From positions 496,001-560,000 of the forward strand of contig NZ_FOMQ01000001.1 of assembly GCF_900112675.1 (NCBI RefSeq): DNA of 64,000 bases, written 5' to 3'. A program made the translations under genes and the position numbers. Positions 26,862-35,498 of the stretch are shown here, piece after piece. Position 1 is the stretch's first letter; every line of letters starts with the position of its first letter. The DNA comes from Paracidovorax konjaci. GTDB taxonomy: Bacteria > Pseudomonadota > Gammaproteobacteria > Burkholderiales > Burkholderiaceae_C. The notes below the pieces were generated by a model. That model was not told the DNA's origin, did not search any database, and saw nothing but the letters and a program-made list of their open reading frames with translations.

Positions 26862-27581
26862 TCAGCGTGTGGGCGCAGCCGGCAGGGCCGGCGACTCTGC
26901 ACCGTCGGCCTGTGCGAAGGTGAGCGTCGTGAGATAGCTCGTTTCGCCGAACTTCTCGCCAGCACGCTCACCGGGCGTCTTGTCGGCATGCTTCACTTCG
27001 GCAACGTACTGGCCCTTCCAGGGCAGGGCGAACTGCACCGTACCGTCGGCACCCGTCGTGGCTTCGCGCGCCCAGCCGGAAGGAGCGACCAGCGTCACCT
27101 GGGCCTTGGGCAGGGGCTGGCCGTTGAACACCACGCGCAACTCGCCCGCGCGGCCGGTCGGAACCACATCCAGCGGGGCGGTGGCCGCGACCGCCTGCGC
27201 CAATCCGGGCACCCAGCGCGCTGCGGGACGCCAGAGCAGTGCGGGCTGCCCGCCCTTGCTGCGGTCAATCACGGGATAGGTGGCTTCGGCGAACAGCGTC
27301 TCGGCAGCGGTCGGCAGTGCATAGGTGAATGCCGTGGCCGTGCGCTGGCCTTCCACGCGGGCCGCGGCAGCGCCGGCCTTCTGCGCCTGCAGCACGGGCA
27401 CGCCCTGGAACTTGTCGAGTGCGCCCGGCGACTTCTCGATGAGGTTGTCGGCGTACTCGCCGAACTGCAGGCGTGCCTGGTTGCCGCTGGCCTCGATCCA
27501 GACCTGGTGGGCGTGGGCGGTGCCGATGGCGCTGCTGGCGGCGAAGAGGGCGATGGCCCAGGGGCGGAATGAAGACGGCAT
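26862..27581 (-). CDS. DUF4198 family exported protein (metal-uptake associated)
   Basis: A 239-residue protein with a signal peptide (RPWAIALFAASSAIGTAHA) whose mature form begins HQVWIEASG, as DUF4198 proteins do; the exposed His at the new N-terminus is typical of metal-binding periplasmic proteins of this family. The C-terminal half has an Ig-like/CarboxypepD-type segment (LRVVFNGQPLPKAQVTLVAPSG...). Family members sit beside TonB receptors or nickel/cobalt transporters and are thought to help metal or siderophore uptake. Here it lies 73 bases downstream of one siderophore receptor gene and upstream of another, all on the minus strand. Confidence 0.8.
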   Translation of the reverse strand: MPSSFRPWAIALFAASSAIGTAHAHQVWIEASGNQARLQFGEYADNLIEKSPGALDKFQGVPVLQAQKAGAAAARVEGQRTATAFTYALPTAAETLFAEATYPVIDRSKGGQPALLWRPAARWVPGLAQAVAATAPLDVVPTGRAGELRVVFNGQPLPKAQVTLVAPSGWAREATTGADGTVQFALPWKGQYVAEVKHADKTPGERAGEKFGETSYLTTLTFAQADGAESPALPAAPTR

Positions 27582-27654
27582 CGAAAAGCTCCTGAAAAGG
27601 TGGTGGACGGAATAAAAGAAATCAGTGCGGAAGGCCTGTTGGCCGGCCGGGAAG

Positions 27655-29787
27655 TCAGTAGCGCGCCTTCAGCGCCACGGTGACGCGGCGCGGCTCGCCG
27701 TAGAAGTTCTGGCGGGAAATGCCGGAGACCTTCTCGTAGTAGGTCTTGTCGGTCAGGTTGTCCACCGACAGGGCCAGCGCGATCTGGTCGTTGATCTGGT
27801 AGCCGATCTGCGCATTGAGCAGCGTGTAGCCGCCCGAGGCGATCGCCAGTGCACCGCTGCGCGCATAGAACGCGCTGCGGTAGGAGGCGCCCGCTCCCGC
27901 GCTCCAGCCGCGCAGGGCAGGGTGGGTGAACGCGTAGCGCGTGAACAGGTTCACGCTGTGCCGTGGGGTCATGGTGCTGAACGCCAGGCCCTGCTGCGCG
28001 ACCGGTGCGCGCAGGTACTCAGTGTCGTTGTAGGCATACCCCGCCACCACGTCCCAGCCAGGGGCGGCCTGCCCGCTCGCTTCCAGCTCGAAACCCTGCG
28101 CACGCACCTTGCCGCCGGAGATGGAGGCGCCCTGGACCACCGGGTCGGCCATGGCGCGGTCGCTGTCCAGGATGCGGAAGATGGCGGCGTGCGCCTGCAG
28201 GCGCTTCTGCAGGAATTCCCCCTTCACGCCCAACTCCACCTGCCGGCCCGTGCGCGGGTCGAGCAGCGCGCCCGCCGCGGTGCGCTCGCTCTGCACGACG
28301 AAGGTCTCGGCATAGCTCGCATACGCGGTCAGGTTCGGCTGGAAGTCGTAGAGCGCGGAAACCGTGGGGATGAATTGGCGGCCCGGGGCCGAACGCGCGC
28401 TGACCGCACCGGTTGAGGTGCTGCGCGTCGTGGCGTCGGCCCACGACAGACGCCCTCCGGCGAGCAACCGCAACGCATCGGCCAACTGCCACTGCACCTG
28501 CCCGTACAGCGCATCCTCCCGGCGGTCGGTGATGCCGCTGTAGCCGGGCAGTGCGATGGTGGGGTAGGGGCGGCTGTAGTCGGGGCGCAGCAGATTGGCC
28601 GTGGAGCGGGGCCCGTATCCGAAGTTGCCTTCGTAGCTCCGGTTCTCGGTGCGCGAGAGGCCGAGCAGCAGGCGATGGGTGCGCCCGGCCAGCGCGAACG
28701 GTGTCTCGGTGTACAGGTCATAGCTGCGCGTCGACACGCGGGTCAGGCCGTCCACCGTCTGCATCGTGAAGCTGCCGTTGGCGGCAAGCGCGCTGTCGGG
28801 GCGCGCGGCGCTGTAGAAAGCCTCCCGGTCCACGTCGCGCACCGAGAGCCTCACCCGGCCACCGCCGGCAAGCCGGTGTTCCAGTTCCGCGAACAGATCG
28901 GTGGTTTCGAGATCCTGCCGGTTGGTCGCCAGCCCGCCGAAGGCGGAGCGGGGCAGGTCGGGCAGCCGGCCATCGGCATACGCGGGCAGCCCCTGGTCGA
29001 TGGAGGCGCGTACGCGCTGGCGCGCACCGCCCACGGACAGCGTGGTGCCCGGCGCGAGGTCCCACTCGATCGTGCCGTAGCCCATGCGCTTGTCGTTGAA
29101 CAGGGTGTCCACATGGCTGTCGCGGTCCTCTGCGACGGCGACCACGCGCCCGCGCAGCGTTCCCTCCGCGTTGAGAGCGCCGGTCACGTCCGCCACACCG
29201 CGCCGCAGGCCGAACGAGCCCGCCGCTGCATCCACGCCGATGGCCGTCCGGGCCTGCGCGCGCTTGCGCACGAGGTTGACGGTGCCGCCGGGCTCGCTCG
29301 CGCCCTGCAGCAGTCCGGCGGGGCCGCGCAGCACTTCGATGCGGTCGTACATCGCGGTGTCCAGCGTGCTGTAGTTGCCCTGGGGAATGGCCACTCCGTC
29401 CAGTTGGATGGAGCCCAGGTCGAATCCGCGCGACTGGAAGGTGTTGTAGTTGCCCGCTCCGTCGAAGCGCGTCACGGTGATGCCGGTCACCTGCTTGAGG
29501 GCATCCTCCACCTTGGTGAGGTTGCGGTCTTCCAGTTGCTGGCGCGTCACCACGCTGACGGACTGCGGCGTTTCGCGCACGGACTGTGCCATGCGGCCCA
29601 CGCTGATCTCCCGCGTGACGTACTGGCCCGAACCCTCCGTCGCGGCGGTGTCCTGCGCCCCGGAAACCTGCACTTCCGGCAGGGCCGCGGTGCCTTGCGC
29701 ACGGGCTCCCGCAGGAATGAGGCAGGCAGCGAGGGCTGCGGCCGCGATGGCGGTGCGGGCCGGCGTGGGCGGGCAGGGTGAACGCAT
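27655..29787 (-). CDS. TonB-dependent siderophore receptor (FhuE/FpvA-like)
   Basis: A 710-residue receptor: signal peptide TAIAAAALAACLIPAGARAQ, plug with ETPQSVSVVTRQQLEDRNLTKVEDALKQVTGITVTRFDG and IEVLRGPAGLLQGASEPGGTVNLVRKR, then the barrel ending LKARY. The GASEPGGTVNLVRKR stretch is characteristic of FhuE/FpvA-type hydroxamate or pyoverdine-type receptors; the actual siderophore is unknown. No STN domain precedes the plug, so no cell-surface signalling. A hairpin TCTCCGG-N5-CCGGAGA (29802-29820) lies in the leader next to the GGAAAG ribosome-binding site and could limit translation. Confidence 0.9.
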   Translation of the reverse strand: MRSPCPPTPARTAIAAAALAACLIPAGARAQGTAALPEVQVSGAQDTAATEGSGQYVTREISVGRMAQSVRETPQSVSVVTRQQLEDRNLTKVEDALKQVTGITVTRFDGAGNYNTFQSRGFDLGSIQLDGVAIPQGNYSTLDTAMYDRIEVLRGPAGLLQGASEPGGTVNLVRKRAQARTAIGVDAAAGSFGLRRGVADVTGALNAEGTLRGRVVAVAEDRDSHVDTLFNDKRMGYGTIEWDLAPGTTLSVGGARQRVRASIDQGLPAYADGRLPDLPRSAFGGLATNRQDLETTDLFAELEHRLAGGGRVRLSVRDVDREAFYSAARPDSALAANGSFTMQTVDGLTRVSTRSYDLYTETPFALAGRTHRLLLGLSRTENRSYEGNFGYGPRSTANLLRPDYSRPYPTIALPGYSGITDRREDALYGQVQWQLADALRLLAGGRLSWADATTRSTSTGAVSARSAPGRQFIPTVSALYDFQPNLTAYASYAETFVVQSERTAAGALLDPRTGRQVELGVKGEFLQKRLQAHAAIFRILDSDRAMADPVVQGASISGGKVRAQGFELEASGQAAPGWDVVAGYAYNDTEYLRAPVAQQGLAFSTMTPRHSVNLFTRYAFTHPALRGWSAGAGASYRSAFYARSGALAIASGGYTLLNAQIGYQINDQIALALSVDNLTDKTYYEKVSGISRQNFYGEPRRVTVALKARY

Positions 29788-29914
29788 GGCGATGTCTTTC
29801 CTCTCCGGCGGTGCCGGAGACCAGTGGACTCAGGAAAAAACTGGCTTCAGCCCCGCGATGGGCGGGAATGTGGCTGGTGGAAGCGAAGCGGGGAGCGGGT
29901 TTTCGCGGGCGGCT

Positions 29915-30259
29915 TCAGCCCGTGGCGTGGGGCCCCAGGGCCGCCCACAGCGCGGCGAAACCCAGGGCGCCCGCCGCCAGCCGGGGCAGGTGCCGGGGCC
30001 ACCACGTGGCAGCGGCGGTGGCTCCCAGCGCAGCCACGGAGAGCGCCGTCGCCCACCAGGTCACCGCCAGCGATACGCTGGCGGCTCGGGGCCACCACAC
30101 CGCCAGTGCCAGGGAGAAGGCCAGCGCGGCCCAGCCCGCACGCCGCAGCGCGCGCAGGCGCGGAGCCAGGCCTTCCCGACCCCAGGTTTCCTCGTGGTGG
30201 CGGTCCATTCCGAGGGCGACGCCGGCCCAGCCGGCAAAGCACAGCAACAGTTCGAGCAT
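29915..30259 (-). CDS. DUF3325 family inner-membrane protein
   Basis: A 114-residue protein with three or four hydrophobic helices (MLELLLCFAGWAGVALGM, AGWAALAFSLALAVWW, SLAVTWWATALSVAALGATAAATWW, LAAGALGFAALWAAL). The opening helix followed by DRHHEE is the DUF3325 pattern. Genes of this family accompany PepSY membrane proteins in ferric-siderophore uptake loci; the function is undefined, presumably as an accessory of the inner-membrane reductive step. It is three bases after the PepSY gene, clearly the same operon. Confidence 0.8.
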   Translation of the reverse strand: MLELLLCFAGWAGVALGMDRHHEETWGREGLAPRLRALRRAGWAALAFSLALAVWWPRAASVSLAVTWWATALSVAALGATAAATWWPRHLPRLAAGALGFAALWAALGPHATG

Positions 30260-30262
30260 GGC

Positions 30263-31951
30263 TCAGGCTCCTTGCACCGGCGTGGTGCCGGAGGGACCGG
30301 CGGAGGCCGGGGCCGCGCGCGGGGCTTTCATGGCCGCCGCGGGCCGGCGGCGCAGCAGGCGCCAGGCCAGCAGCGCGAACACGGCGCCCGCGGCGAGGAA
30401 GGACAGGTCCATGCCGGCCCACACCCAGTCGCCCGCAGGCAGGGTGGCGCCCAGGTGGGTGGAGGTGGTCAGGGCGTTGATCGCCGGGAGCGCCAGGAAC
30501 AGCACGCCGGCCGCGCCGAGCAGCAGAGCCCAGCCGCGCCGGTCGGGCCGCAGGAGGCCCACGGCAAGCCCCACGCCCCACGCGCCGAAGAACCAGGCCA
30601 GCTCGGCATCGGGGCGGGCGGGCGCCGGCACGGGCAGCAGGCGATTGGCTGCGAGGATCACGGCCACGGCCAGCGGCAGCCCGCCCATGAGGCCCACGTT
30701 CAGGCTGGCCACCAGCCGCTCGCCCCAAGGCAGCGGGGCATTCGGCGCCTTGCGCTGAGCCTGCGCGCGCCGCTTGACGGACCACAGCACCAGGCCGGAG
30801 GCGATCATCAGGCTGCCCATCACGCCGAAGCCGAACAGCGCCCAGCGCATGCCCGGGCCGGCGAAGCGCGCGAGGTGCAGGCCGTAGAGCACTCCGTAAG
30901 TCTGAATGGCGGGCGTGTGCGGATCGATGAGCGCCAGGGGCCTGGCGGTGGCGCCGTCGAACCGCATCCGCGCCGGGCCGTACTGCAGGCGGTCGCCGTC
31001 GTGCCGGGTGATCTCCACCACCGTGCCGCTGTCGTCGCGGCGCACCGATATGTTGCCGATGCGGGCGTCGCCCCAGGTGCGGTGCGCGCTGGCCACCATC
31101 GCGCCCAGATCCAGGATCGGCAGGGGCTCGGCGGTGGCCGCTCCGCGCCCGCGCCGCGCGCTGCGGGCGCCGGGCTCGTCGCCTTGCATCTCCGCGAAGT
31201 AGGCCTGCGAATCCGTGCCCTTGGGCGTGGGGTAGGCGGCTGCGATGCCGGCGGGCATGTAGAGCGCGTGGAAGATCATCAGCCCGCTGAAGGTGATGAC
31301 CAGGTAGAACGGCAGCACCAGCACGCCCGAGACGTTGTGCGCATCCAGCCAGGCGCGCTGCCCTCCCTTGCCGGGCCGGAACGTGAAGAAATCCTTGAAG
31401 ATGCGCCGGTGCGTCACCACGCCCGTGAGCAGCGCGATGAACATCAGCACTGTGGCGACGCCGACCACCCAGCGCCCCTGGATCGTCCAGCGCCCCTGGT
31501 GCGCGGTGCGCAGCTCGAAGTGGAAGCGGTAGAAGAATTCGCCGCCTGCCGTCTCGCGGGCTTCGATCTTCTCCCCCGTGACAGGGTTCATGAGCAGCGT
31601 CTGGAAGCGGCCGGTGCCGTTGTCGCGCCAGAGCACGGTGGCGGCGGGCATGCGGTCATCGGGCAGGCGCATGATCCACTGCGTCACCCCCGGCGCATGG
31701 CGGTGGAGCGCGGCCTGGGCACGCTCGGCCACGTCGGCGCTGGCGGCGGGCAGGCTGTGCATCTCGGGACGCATCCAGAGGTTAAATTCGCTCTTGAAGA
31801 AACTCAGCGTGCCGGTGACGAAAATGGCGAACAGCAGCCAGCCCAGCACCAGCCCGGCCCAGGTGTGCACCCAGGACATCGCCTGGCGGAAGCCTTCGCG
31901 TTCGGGCGGGACGGCGGGTGTCTGCCGCGACATGCCTGTGGTGTCGCTCAT
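30263..31951 (-). CDS. PepSY-associated transmembrane protein, putative ferric-siderophore reductase
   Basis: A 562-residue inner-membrane protein with the PepSY_TM pattern: FRQAMSWVHTWAGLVLGWLLFAIFVTGTLSFFKSEFNLWMRPE at the N-terminus, HQGRWTIQGRWVVGVATVLMFIALLTGVVTHRRIFKDFFTFRPGKGGQRAWLDAHNVSGVLVLPFYLVITFSG at about 160-230, and several further helices. The conserved histidines in helices 1 and 4-5 are the likely haem ligands of the family (compare FpvG, FoxB, PiuB), which reduce iron and free it from siderophores at the inner membrane. The start at 31951 has GGGGAGG six bases upstream and overlaps the DUF3649 stop (ATGA). Confidence 0.85.
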   Translation of the reverse strand: MSDTTGMSRQTPAVPPEREGFRQAMSWVHTWAGLVLGWLLFAIFVTGTLSFFKSEFNLWMRPEMHSLPAASADVAERAQAALHRHAPGVTQWIMRLPDDRMPAATVLWRDNGTGRFQTLLMNPVTGEKIEARETAGGEFFYRFHFELRTAHQGRWTIQGRWVVGVATVLMFIALLTGVVTHRRIFKDFFTFRPGKGGQRAWLDAHNVSGVLVLPFYLVITFSGLMIFHALYMPAGIAAAYPTPKGTDSQAYFAEMQGDEPGARSARRGRGAATAEPLPILDLGAMVASAHRTWGDARIGNISVRRDDSGTVVEITRHDGDRLQYGPARMRFDGATARPLALIDPHTPAIQTYGVLYGLHLARFAGPGMRWALFGFGVMGSLMIASGLVLWSVKRRAQAQRKAPNAPLPWGERLVASLNVGLMGGLPLAVAVILAANRLLPVPAPARPDAELAWFFGAWGVGLAVGLLRPDRRGWALLLGAAGVLFLALPAINALTTSTHLGATLPAGDWVWAGMDLSFLAAGAVFALLAWRLLRRRPAAAMKAPRAAPASAGPSGTTPVQGA

Positions 31952-32256
31952 GCCGCACCTCCCCACCATTGAGGCCCGAGCACGCACATCCCCAGCACCA
32001 GCGCCGGGACGAGCACGCCCGCCCAGGCCGACCAGGCGGTGCGTGCGTAGAACGCCCAGCCGGCCGCGCCCGCGTAGATCAGCCACGACAGCATGGTGGC
32101 GGTGAGCACCGCTTCCACGCGCGGCATGGCCAGCGCGAAGGCCAGCGTCAGCGCGGCCGCACCCGCCGCAGCGAGCGCATAGCCACCCAGCGCGGCGGCC
32201 AGGGAGCGCGAAGCGATGGCGAGGCGGTATCGCCAGAGGGGGCGGGTGGGCTTCAT
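31948..32256 (-). CDS. DUF3649 family inner-membrane protein
   Basis: A 102-residue protein with three hydrophobic segments: YRLAIASRSLAAALGGYALAAAGAAALTLAFAL, VLTATMLSWLIYAGAAGWAFYA and WAGVLVPALVLGMCVLG. It matches the DUF3649 layout, a small iron-uptake accessory found ahead of PepSY and DUF3325 genes. It starts 17 bases after the receptor gene and its stop overlaps the PepSY start, so receptor-DUF3649-PepSY-DUF3325 form one operon. Exact function is unknown. Confidence 0.8.
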   Translation of the reverse strand: MKPTRPLWRYRLAIASRSLAAALGGYALAAAGAAALTLAFALAMPRVEAVLTATMLSWLIYAGAAGWAFYARTAWSAWAGVLVPALVLGMCVLGPQWWGGAA

Positions 32257-32273
32257 GGGATCAGGCCCTGGCT

Positions 32274-34430
32274 TCAGAACGCATAGTCGAGCGTGACCTG
32301 CAGCGCGCGCGCTTCCCCGGGCGTGGCCGAGGTGAAGCCCGCGGCGTTGCTGGTGCCGTCGAGGTAGTAGCGCTTGTCTGCGGCATTCTTCAGGTTGGCC
32401 TGCAGGCGCATGCCGCCTGCCATCTCGTAGCCCACGGCAAGGTCGGCCACGGTGTAGCCGGGCAGGCGCCAGCGGTTGTTGTTGGCCAGGAACTTGTCGC
32501 CCTGGTGCGTGAAGCCTCCGCCCACCCACAGGCCGGGCACCGCAGCGATGCGGTATTGCGTCCAGAGCGATGCGGTGCGCTTCGTGGCCAGGGCGACCCG
32601 GTTGCCCACGTTGGCGCCAGCCACGGTATCGGCCAGCACCTTGGGGTCCATGAACGTCGCCTGCGCGGTCACGGTCCAGCCGGGCGCGATCCGGCCCCGG
32701 GCTTCCAGTTCCAGGCCGCGGATGCGCTGTCGCCCGGTGAGCACCGAATAGCCGGGGTTGGCCGCATCGTTGGCGGGACTGTTGGTCAGTTCCAGGTCGA
32801 ACAGCGCCACGGTGGTGAGCAGGCGCCGGTCCAGCCATTCCTGCTTCACGCCCACTTCGATCTGCTTGCCTTCGGAAGGGGGCGCCGCCACGTTGCCCAC
32901 CAGCAGGGTGCCGACGTTGGCCTGGAACGAGCGCGCATGGCTGGCGTACAGCATGGTTCCGGGGGTGGCCTCGTAGCTCAGCGCGAACGAAGGCTGGGTC
33001 TTGCTGGCGTCGAGCACCGGGCGGGCGTAGGTGTCTTTCAGGCGGTCATGGCGCAGGCCGGCGGTCAGGGCCCAGGGGCCCCAGGCCATGCGGTCCTGCA
33101 GGTAGAAGCCGGGATTGCGCGTGTCGCTGGCCACGGCGGCTGCACCCGCGGCGCCCACGGGCGTCGCGACGCCGGCCGCAGGGCGCCAGAGGTCCACGCT
33201 CGGCAGGCTGCCGGTGCCGCTCGCGCCGTAGCGGCTCTCCATCGTGCGCCAGTCGATGCCGGCCAGCACGCGGTGTTCCACTGCGCCCACCTGCCAGCGG
33301 CCGCGCAGTTCAGCCAGCACCGTGTCGGACGTGAAACTCTGCCCCGGCGCCAGCCAGTAGCCGCGTCCCACCCGCCCCGCGGCAACCCCCGTGAGCGTGG
33401 TGAGCAGGATGTCGCGGTCGGTTTCGTTGCGCGACACGTAAAGGCGCGCATCCAGCGTGTCGTTGAAGCGGTGCGTGAGTTCGCTGGAATAAAAGCGCAG
33501 TTGGCCCTTGGACGTGAGCCATGGCTCGCCGTAGAAGCGGCTGTCGGGCACCGCGTCGGCACTGCCCAGGTCGGTGGGTACCGGGACCGCGAGCCCCGGG
33601 TTCGAGGTAGTGTCGAGTCGGAAGGTCTCGGCCTGCACCCGCCAGCGCGTCTGCGGCGAAATGCGCCATTCCAGGCTGCCGGCCAGGCCGCGCTTCTCGG
33701 GCGTGATGCCATCGACGGCGCTGCCGCCCCGGCTCGCGCCGCCGGTCAGGCGGTAGAGCAGGGTGCCGCCCGCATCCAGCGGGCCGGTCAGGTCGAACTC
33801 GCCCGAGCGCCAGCCGTGGCTGCCGGCGCCCAGGCGCACGGATCGCAACGCCTCGGCCTGCGGCTGCTTGCTCACGTAGTGGATCAGCCCGCCGGGAGCC
33901 ACCTGTCCGAACTCCAGCGCGGCCGGGCCTTTGATCACTTCCACGCGCTCCACGTTGAAGAGCGGCGGATCGATCAGGTGCATGAACTTGGCACCGTCGC
34001 GCAAATAGTTGTAGGTGTTGTTGGCCCAGAGTCCGCGCACGGAGAACTGCGAATACGAGCCGTAGTACTCGCTGCGGGAAGCCACGCCCGAGGCGTTGCG
34101 CAGCACGTCGCGCTCGGTCGTGGCGCCCTGCTGGTCGAGCAGTTCGCGCTCCACCACGCTCACGGCGCGCGGCGTTTCCAGAACCGACAGGCCCAGGCGC
34201 GATGACGCCTGCGCACGGCGCGCCGGCGTGGCCGCTTCACCGGCGCGGTCGGCATTCACCTGTACCTCATCCAGTGCCCCAGCCCCCTCCTGCTGGGCCC
34301 AGCCCGCCAGCGGCACGGACGACAGCAGGCACGCTCCCCAGCACAGCGGCGTCTTGAGGAAGAAGGCACCCGCGCGGGCAGCGCGTGCTGGGGCAGGTCT
34401 CCGGGCGGCGGAGCGGGAAGAACGGGACAT
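32274..34430 (-). CDS. TonB-dependent siderophore receptor, first gene of a reductive iron-uptake operon
   Basis: A 718-residue receptor with an Arg-rich N-terminus and signal segment (FLKTPLCWGACLLSSVPLAGWAQ). The plug has ETPRAVSVVERELLDQQGATTERDVLRNASGVASRSEYYGSYSQFSVRG and VEVIKGPAALEFGQVAPGGLIHYVSKQP, and the barrel ends LDYAF. It leads an operon with DUF3649, PepSY and DUF3325 genes whose products would free the iron after import. A Fur-like site lies about 110 bases upstream of the start, with a TAGAAT -10 element at 34523-34528, so expression should be iron-repressed. No siderophore synthesis genes are present; it may take up siderophores made by other organisms. Confidence 0.9.
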   Translation of the reverse strand: MSRSSRSAARRPAPARAARAGAFFLKTPLCWGACLLSSVPLAGWAQQEGAGALDEVQVNADRAGEAATPARRAQASSRLGLSVLETPRAVSVVERELLDQQGATTERDVLRNASGVASRSEYYGSYSQFSVRGLWANNTYNYLRDGAKFMHLIDPPLFNVERVEVIKGPAALEFGQVAPGGLIHYVSKQPQAEALRSVRLGAGSHGWRSGEFDLTGPLDAGGTLLYRLTGGASRGGSAVDGITPEKRGLAGSLEWRISPQTRWRVQAETFRLDTTSNPGLAVPVPTDLGSADAVPDSRFYGEPWLTSKGQLRFYSSELTHRFNDTLDARLYVSRNETDRDILLTTLTGVAAGRVGRGYWLAPGQSFTSDTVLAELRGRWQVGAVEHRVLAGIDWRTMESRYGASGTGSLPSVDLWRPAAGVATPVGAAGAAAVASDTRNPGFYLQDRMAWGPWALTAGLRHDRLKDTYARPVLDASKTQPSFALSYEATPGTMLYASHARSFQANVGTLLVGNVAAPPSEGKQIEVGVKQEWLDRRLLTTVALFDLELTNSPANDAANPGYSVLTGRQRIRGLELEARGRIAPGWTVTAQATFMDPKVLADTVAGANVGNRVALATKRTASLWTQYRIAAVPGLWVGGGFTHQGDKFLANNNRWRLPGYTVADLAVGYEMAGGMRLQANLKNAADKRYYLDGTSNAAGFTSATPGEARALQVTLDYAF

Positions 34431-34535
34431 GGACGACGTAACTCCAGGCGAAAACGAAACCGGGCTCCTCTGGCTGCCGGGAGAAAGGGTTTCCGCGTGC
34501 TGGCTGGGGCTGAATGGGAGGAATTCTAGTCTTCT

Positions 34536-34550
34536 TGAGACGTATTCTCA
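34536..34550 (-). promoter_or_regulatory. Fur-like box upstream of the siderophore receptor operon
   Basis: TGAGACGTATTCTCA has perfect TGAGA/TCTCA ends, and its right half, ATTCTCA, is one base from the ATTATCA half of the Fur 7-1-7 consensus; the left half is a poorer match. It lies just upstream of a TAGAAT -10 element on the minus strand (34523-34528), where binding would block transcription. Confidence 0.55.
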
Positions 34551-34651
34551 TTTGCAAACATGGAATTCCGGGAGATTTGTGGGAGGCCATGCAACTTTGC
34601 GCAGCCCGCGTGCATCTCGGTCCGCCGCACGTGTAAGCGGCAAACGCCCAT

Positions 34652-34676
34652 GAAAAACGGGCCCGAAGGCCCGTGC
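34652..34676 (-). terminator. intrinsic terminator of bfr
   Basis: On the minus strand CACGGGCC-TTCG-GGCCCGT is followed by TTTTT, a strong stem with a stable TTCG tetraloop and T-run, about 50 bases after the bacterioferritin stop codon. Confidence 0.85.
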
Positions 34677-34728
34677 GATACCGATAACCACACCGATGCC
34701 GGTGACCGGCCGCGGTGTTCTGCTTTGC

Positions 34729-35205
34729 TTACTCCGCTTCGCCCATCTGCGACTGCAGGTAGTTCTGCACGCCGACCTGCTCGACGAGGCCCAGCTGTGT
34801 CTCGAGGAAGTCGATGTGCTCTTCCGTGTCTTCTAGGATCTCTTGCAGCAGGTCGCGCGAGACGTAATCGCGCACCGTTTCGCAATGGGCGATGCCTTCC
34901 TTGATGGTCGCCTGGGCGCCGCGCTCGGACAGCAGGTCGCAGGACAGGATCTCCGGCACGTCCTCGCCCACCTGGAGTTTGCCGAGGTCCTGCAGGTTGG
35001 GCAGCCCGTCCAGCATGAAGATGCGGTCCATGATGCGGTCGGCATGCTTCATCTCGCCGATGGACTCCTCGTATTCCTTCTTCGCCAGCCGGTCGAAACC
35101 CCAGTGCTTGAGCATGCGGTAGTGCAAAAAGTACTGGTTGATGGCCGTCAGCTCGTTCTTGAGCTGGGCCTGGAGATGGGCAATAACCTGGGCGTCGCCT
35201 TGCAT
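34729..35205 (-). CDS. bfr: bacterioferritin
   Basis: A 158-residue haem-containing ferritin, exactly the usual length. The ferroxidase ligands are in place: Glu18 (LKNE), Glu51 and His54 (GEMKH), with Glu94 and the C-terminal EEH pair. Met52 is the inter-subunit haem ligand that marks true bacterioferritin. It stores iron in a 24-subunit shell and limits Fenton chemistry, which fits its place between siderophore uptake and ahpC. I start at MQGDAQVI (35205), with a GGAGAG site just upstream; the frame is open further but non-homologous. No bfd gene lies beside it. It is divergent from ahpC and ends in a strong terminator. Confidence 0.95.
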   Translation of the reverse strand: MQGDAQVIAHLQAQLKNELTAINQYFLHYRMLKHWGFDRLAKKEYEESIGEMKHADRIMDRIFMLDGLPNLQDLGKLQVGEDVPEILSCDLLSERGAQATIKEGIAHCETVRDYVSRDLLQEILEDTEEHIDFLETQLGLVEQVGVQNYLQSQMGEAE

Positions 35206-35399
35206 GGGGCTCTCCTCGTAATAATGGAATGGTGTGGGATTGGGCGCGATTGTCGTGATGCCCGATCCGCACCGCAAGGCGAAGCCCCCACGCACGCGGT
35301 CTGGCTGCGTGTGACACTGAGTTGTGTTCTCATCGGCACCGCTCCCGGGTATGGCGATTGCCCCGCGCCCAGGTGCTCCAGGCACTTTCGTTCATAGTG

Positions 35400-35437
35400 G
35401 CATCCAATCGATTTGATGGAATCAATTAATTGGATGC
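35400..35437 (+). promoter_or_regulatory. OxyR-like palindrome and promoter of ahpC
   Basis: GCATCCAAT (35400-35408) and ATTGGATGC (35429-35437) are perfect inverted repeats around an inner dyad TTGAT-GGA-ATCAA. Read from ATAG at 35394, tetranucleotides ATAG, CAAT, ATGG and TAAT recur at the 7-base spacing of OxyR sites, a partial match to ATAG/CTAT. The right arm contains a -35-like TTGGAT (35430-35435), and TAAACT (35454-35459) is a -10 at 18-base spacing. This position suits an activator contacting polymerase. The transcript would begin about 30 bases before the ahpC ribosome-binding site. Confidence 0.6.
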
Positions 35438-35498
35438 ATTGGGTGAACGAACCTAAACTCCTGTTTTGTCATCAGCAACCACCAACTAGGAAACAGCA

